Shown: piece after piece, positions 60,792 through 64,000 of the stretch
How positions within the stretch are numbered: position 1 is the stretch's first letter
Layout of the letters: each line of letters starts with the position of its first letter
From: Streptomyces exfoliatus
GTDB taxonomy: Bacteria > Actinomycetota > Actinomycetes > Streptomycetales > Streptomycetaceae
Length of the DNA: 64,000 nt
NCBI RefSeq assembly: GCF_000725545.1
Contig: NZ_JNZP01000018.1
Location: 1 to 64,000, forward strand
Direction of reading: 5' to 3'
Notes under the pieces: generated by a model
What the model was told of the DNA's origin: nothing
Databases searched by the model: none
The model's input: the letters and a program-made list of their open reading frames with translations, nothing else
Position numbers and translations under genes: made by a program

Positions 60792-62303
60792 TCAGCCCTC
60801 GCTGACGCCGAGCTTCTCCAGGATCAGGTCCTTGACCTTCGCCGCGTCCGCCTGGCCCCTGGTGGCCTTCATGACCGCGCCGACCAGGGCGCCGACCGCC
60901 GCGACCTTGCCGCCGCGGATCTTGTCCGCGATGGCCGCGTTGCCCGCGATGGCCTCGTCGACCGCCGTGCCGAGCGCGCCGTCGTCGGAGACGACCTTCA
61001 GACCGCGCTTCTCGACGACCGCGTCCGGGGTGCCCTCGCCGGCGAGAACGCCCTCGATGACCTGACGGGCCAGCTTGTCGTTGAGGTCGCCGGAGGCGAC
61101 CAGGGCCGAGACCCGGGCCACGTCCGCCGGCGTGATCGCCAGCTCCTCGAGGGAGACGCCCTGCTCGTTGGCGTTACGGGCGAGCTCGCCCATCCACCAC
61201 TTGCGGGCCGAGGCCGCGTCGGCGCCCGCCTCGATCGTGGCGACGATCGCGTCGACCGCGCCCGCGTTGAGGATGGACTGCATGTCCAGCTCGGACACGC
61301 CCCACTCCTCGCGCAGCCGGTTGCGGCGCACGCGCGGCAGCTCGGGAAGCCCCTTGCGGAGCTCCTCGATCCACTCGCGGGCAGGGGCCACCGGGACGAG
61401 GTCGGGCTCCGGGAAGTACCGGTAGTCCTCGGCGTTGTCCTTGATGCGGCCGGAGGTGGTGGAGCCGTCGTCCTCGTGGAAGTGACGGGTCTCCTGCACG
61501 ATCGTGCCACCGGAGGTGAGCACGGCCGCGTGGCGCTGGATCTCGAAGCGCGCCGCACGCTCCACCGAACGGAGCGAGTTGACGTTCTTCGTCTCCGAAC
61601 GGGTGCCGAAGGTCTTGGTGCCGTGGGGGCGCAGCGACAGGTTCACGTCGCAGCGCATCTGGCCCTTGTCCATGCGCGCGTCGGACACACCGAGGGCGCG
61701 GATCAGCTCGCGCAGCTCGGCGACGTACGCCTTGGCGACCTCGGGGGCCCGCTCGCCCGCGCCCTCGATCGGCTTGGTGACGATCTCGATGAGCGGGATG
61801 CCGGCCCGGTTGTAGTCGAGCAGCGAGTGCGAGGCGCCGTGGATGCGGCCGGTCGCGCCGCCGACGTGCAGCGACTTGCCGGTGTCCTCCTCCATGTGGG
61901 CGCGCTCGATCTCCACGCGGAAGATCTCGCCGTCCTCCAGCTGGACGTCCAGGTAGCCGTTGAAGGCGATCGGCTCGTCGTACTGGGAGGTCTGGAAGTT
62001 CTTCGGCATGTCCGGATAGAAGTAGTTCTTCCGGGCGAAGCGGCACCACTCGGCGATCTCGCAGTGCAGCGCGAGGCCGATCTTGATGGCGGACTCGACG
62101 CCGATCGCGTTGACGACCGGCAGCGAGCCGGGCATGCCGAGGCAGGTCGGGCAGGTCTGCGAGTTCGGCTCCGCGCCCAGCTCGGTCGAGCAGCCGCAGA
62201 ACATCTTCGTCCGGGTGCCGAGCTCGACATGGACCTCCAGGCCCATGACGGGGTCGTACTCGGCAAGCGCCGCTTCGTACGACAGCAGTTCAGTGACAGT
62301 CAC
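60792..62303 (-). CDS. gatB: Asp-tRNA(Asn)/Glu-tRNA(Gln) amidotransferase subunit B
   Basis: A 503-residue kinase/transamidation subunit that converts Glu-tRNA(Gln) and Asp-tRNA(Asn) to the cognate amides. It shows [67 protein letters not shown] and [18 protein letters not shown]-terminal helical YqeY-like tail domain follows. GTG start at 62303. The 80-codon membrane protein gene ends 16 bases upstream. Confidence 0.95.
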   Translation of the reverse strand: MTVTELLSYEAALAEYDPVMGLEVHVELGTRTKMFCGCSTELGAEPNSQTCPTCLGMPGSLPVVNAIGVESAIKIGLALHCEIAEWCRFARKNYFYPDMPKNFQTSQYDEPIAFNGYLDVQLEDGEIFRVEIERAHMEEDTGKSLHVGGATGRIHGASHSLLDYNRAGIPLIEIVTKPIEGAGERAPEVAKAYVAELRELIRALGVSDARMDKGQMRCDVNLSLRPHGTKTFGTRSETKNVNSLRSVERAARFEIQRHAAVLTSGGTIVQETRHFHEDDGSTTSGRIKDNAEDYRYFPEPDLVPVAPAREWIEELRKGLPELPRVRRNRLREEWGVSELDMQSILNAGAVDAIVATIEAGADAASARKWWMGELARNANEQGVSLEELAITPADVARVSALVASGDLNDKLARQVIEGVLAGEGTPDAVVEKRGLKVVSDDGALGTAVDEAIAGNAAIADKIRGGKVAAVGALVGAVMKATRGQADAAKVKDLILEKLGVSEG

Positions 62304-62319
62304 GGTGAGACTTTCCCTC

Positions 62320-62562
62320 TCAGCCCAGCAGGACGTCGTCGTCGCCCAGGCGCTTCAGCTCCCGGTAGAGGATCGCCAGGCCGGTAACGATGGCGGCGGC
62401 GGACACCGCGGCGTCGACGAGCCGCAGCATGTCGCCGTCGTTGCGGGCCATCTTGGCCTGCTTGGCGACGCTGACCGCGCCGAACGCGGTGGTGGCCAGC
62501 GAGACGTAGACGCCGGTCTTCGACTTCTTGAAGTTCTTGGCCTTCTTTGCCATGGCACTCAC
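62320..62562 (-). CDS. Small membrane protein coupled to gatA
   Basis: An 80-residue protein with a basic N-terminus ([14 protein letters not shown]) and two hydrophobic segments near 18-36 and 50-68. The GTG at 62560-62562 overlaps the gatA stop as GTGA, and GGAGG lies ten bases upstream, so translation is coupled to gatA. An ATG three codons later is possible. Homologues occur at this place in Streptomyces (by memory). Function is unknown; its position suggests a link to the amidotransferase unit or simple operon hitchhiking. Confidence 0.7.
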   Translation of the reverse strand: MSAMAKKAKNFKKSKTGVYVSLATTAFGAVSVAKQAKMARNDGDMLRLVDAAVSAAAIVTGLAILYRELKRLGDDDVLLG

Positions 62563-64000
62563 AGCGACGGAGCCTCCTCAAGCAGCGGATGCCCCCACTT
62601 TTCCACGAACGCGGCCTCGACGGCGGCGCCGACCTTGTACAGCCGGTCGTCCTTCATGGCGGGAGCGATGATCTGCAGGCCGACCGGCAGACCGTCCTCG
62701 GGCGCCAGGCCGCAGGGCAGCGACATGGCGGCGTTGCCGGCCAGGTTGGTCGGGATGGTGCACAGGTCCGCGAGGTACATCGCCATCGGGTCGTCGGCGC
62801 GCTCGCCGATCGGGAAGGCGGTGGTGGGCGTCGTCGGGGAGACGATCACGTCCACCTCCTCGAAGGCCTTCTCGAACTCGCGGGTGATGAGCGTGCGGAC
62901 CTTCTGGGCCGAGCCGTAGTACGCGTCGTAGTAGCCGGAGCTGAGCGCGTACGTACCGAGGATGATGCGGCGCTTGACCTCGTCGCCGAAGCCGGCCTCA
63001 CGGGTGAGGGCGGTGACGTCCTCGGCGGACCGCGTGCCGTCGTCGCCGACCCGCAGGCCGTAGCGCATGGCGTCGAAGCGGGCCAGGTTCGAGGAGCACT
63101 CGGACGGCGCGATCAGGTAGTACGCCGAAAGGGCGAGATCGAAGGTCGGGCAGTCCAGCTCGACGATCTCGGCGCCCAGCGACCTGAGCAGCTCGACGGA
63201 CTCGTCGAAGCGCTGCACGACACCGGCCTGGTAGCCCTCGCCGCGGAACTGCTTGACGACGCCGACGCGCATGCCGCCGACGGAGCCGCTCAGGGCCGCC
63301 TCGACGACCGGCGGGACCGGGGCGTCGATGGAGGTCGAGTCGAGCGGGTCGTGTCCGGCGATGGCCTCGTGGAGGAGGGCCGCGTCCAGGACCGTGCGGG
63401 CGCAGGGGCCGCCCTGGTCGAGGGAGGACGAGAAGGCCACCATGCCGTAGCGGGAGACGCCGCCGTAGGTCGGCTTGACGCCGACGGTGCCGGTGACGGC
63501 GGCGGGCTGGCGGATGGAGCCGCCGGTGTCCGTGCCGATGGCGAGGGGGGCCTCGTACGCGGCGAGCGCGGCGGAGGAGCCGCCGCCGGAGCCGCCGGGG
63601 ATCCGGGTCAGGTCCCAGGGGTTTCCGGTGGGGCCGTACGCGCTGTTCTCCGTGGAGGAGCCCATCGCGAACTCGTCCATGTTGGTCTTGCCGAGGATGA
63701 CGACGTCGGCGGCCTTGAGGTTCTTGACCAGGGTCGCGTCGTACGGCGGGATCCAGCCCTCCAGGATCTTCGAGCCCACGGTCGTCGGCATGCCGACGGT
63801 GGTGAAGATGTCCTTGAGCGCGAGCGGCACACCGGCGAGGGGGCCGAGCTTCTCGCCGCGGGCACGCTTCTCGTCCACGGCGCGGGCCTGGGCGAGGGCG
63901 CCCTCACGGTCGACGTGCAGGAAGGCGTGGACCTTCTCGTCGACGGCCTCGATGCGGGCGAGGTGTGCCTCGGTGACCTCGACGGCCGTCAGGTCGCCTG
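62559..64000 (-). CDS. gatA: Asp-tRNA(Asn)/Glu-tRNA(Gln) amidotransferase subunit A (5' end outside window)
   Basis: The glutaminase subunit of GatCAB. About 480 codons are present, running off the right edge; the reading frame is open to 64000 ([20 protein letters not shown]). The amidase Ser-cisSer-Lys triad is visible in LALKDIFTT (Lys) and in the [14 protein letters not shown] and [12 protein letters not shown] segments (both Ser). The C-terminus is [20 protein letters not shown]. It overlaps the next gene by four bases. Confidence 0.94.
   Translation of the reverse strand, partial: GDLTAVEVTEAHLARIEAVDEKVHAFLHVDREGALAQARAVDEKRARGEKLGPLAGVPLALKDIFTTVGMPTTVGSKILEGWIPPYDATLVKNLKAADVVILGKTNMDEFAMGSSTENSAYGPTGNPWDLTRIPGGSGGGSSAALAAYEAPLAIGTDTGGSIRQPAAVTGTVGVKPTYGGVSRYGMVAFSSSLDQGGPCARTVLDAALLHEAIAGHDPLDSTSIDAPVPPVVEAALSGSVGGMRVGVVKQFRGEGYQAGVVQRFDESVELLRSLGAEIVELDCPTFDLALSAYYLIAPSECSSNLARFDAMRYGLRVGDDGTRSAEDVTALTREAGFGDEVKRRIILGTYALSSGYYDAYYGSAQKVRTLITREFEKAFEEVDVIVSPTTPTTAFPIGERADDPMAMYLADLCTIPTNLAGNAAMSLPCGLAPEDGLPVGLQIIAPAMKDDRLYKVGAAVEAAFVEKWGHPLLEEAPSL

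Noticed and set aside
60487..61065. Plus-strand frame upstream of and opposite gatB
   Set aside because: No similarity, poor ribosome site, and most of it is antisense to gatB.

Overview
The window is very GC-rich DNA from a Streptomyces-type actinomycete. Signs of this are the third-position GC bias, frequent GTG and TTG starts, Tat and lipoprotein secretion signals, a conservon-type (CvnD-like) gene end at the left edge, and a gene order that, from memory, resembles the S. coelicolor stretch between the carboxylase genes accB/accE and gatB/gatA. Most genes are on the minus strand. No rRNA, tRNA, CRISPR array, insertion sequence or prophage gene was seen.

Left part (1 to about 16800): the end of a GTPase-like gene, then the acyl-CoA carboxylase genes accE and accB. 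accB carries an internal deletion that shifts its frame. Next comes an accessory secreted-enzyme block: a PL8 polysaccharide lyase, a GH101 endo-alpha-N-acetylgalactosaminidase, a small M15-like metallopeptidase candidate, a YceI protein, a serine hydrolase, a DUF4267-like membrane protein, a second DNA sliding clamp (DnaN paralogue), a Gly-rich membrane protein and a GH3 lipoprotein with a Calx-beta domain.

Middle part (16800 to 44000): branched-chain and serine biosynthesis genes cimA, ilvE, leuB, serA, ilvC, ilvN and ilvB. Both cimA and ilvB are preceded by a 13-codon leader peptide and a hairpin plus U-run terminator, which is transcription attenuation. Between cimA and ilvE lies a nitrogen-scavenging cluster: a fused urease gamma-beta subunit, a urease alpha subunit with an altered active-site flap, an agmatine-deiminase-like enzyme, a TetR regulator, an MHS-type transporter and a divergent NCS1 permease, with an 18-bp element repeated twice in the divergent promoter. 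Also here are a PadR/HAAS pair, an AAC(2')-type aminoglycoside acetyltransferase divergent from a dehalogenase-like hydrolase, the proline catabolism genes with a PucR-type activator, and a tandem pair of DUF1266 proteins.

Right part (44000 to 64000): a GGDEF/EAL signalling protein with a degenerate EAL motif, oxidoreductases, a sugar dehydrogenase lipoprotein, a small DUF6191 protein that runs on through a 9-bp tandem repeat into the 3' end of a large LuxR-type (LAL) regulator, an MMPL exporter, a Tat-exported phospholipase C with a repeat-encoded N-terminus, and the amidotransferase genes gatA (cut by the window end) and gatB with a small coupled membrane protein between them.
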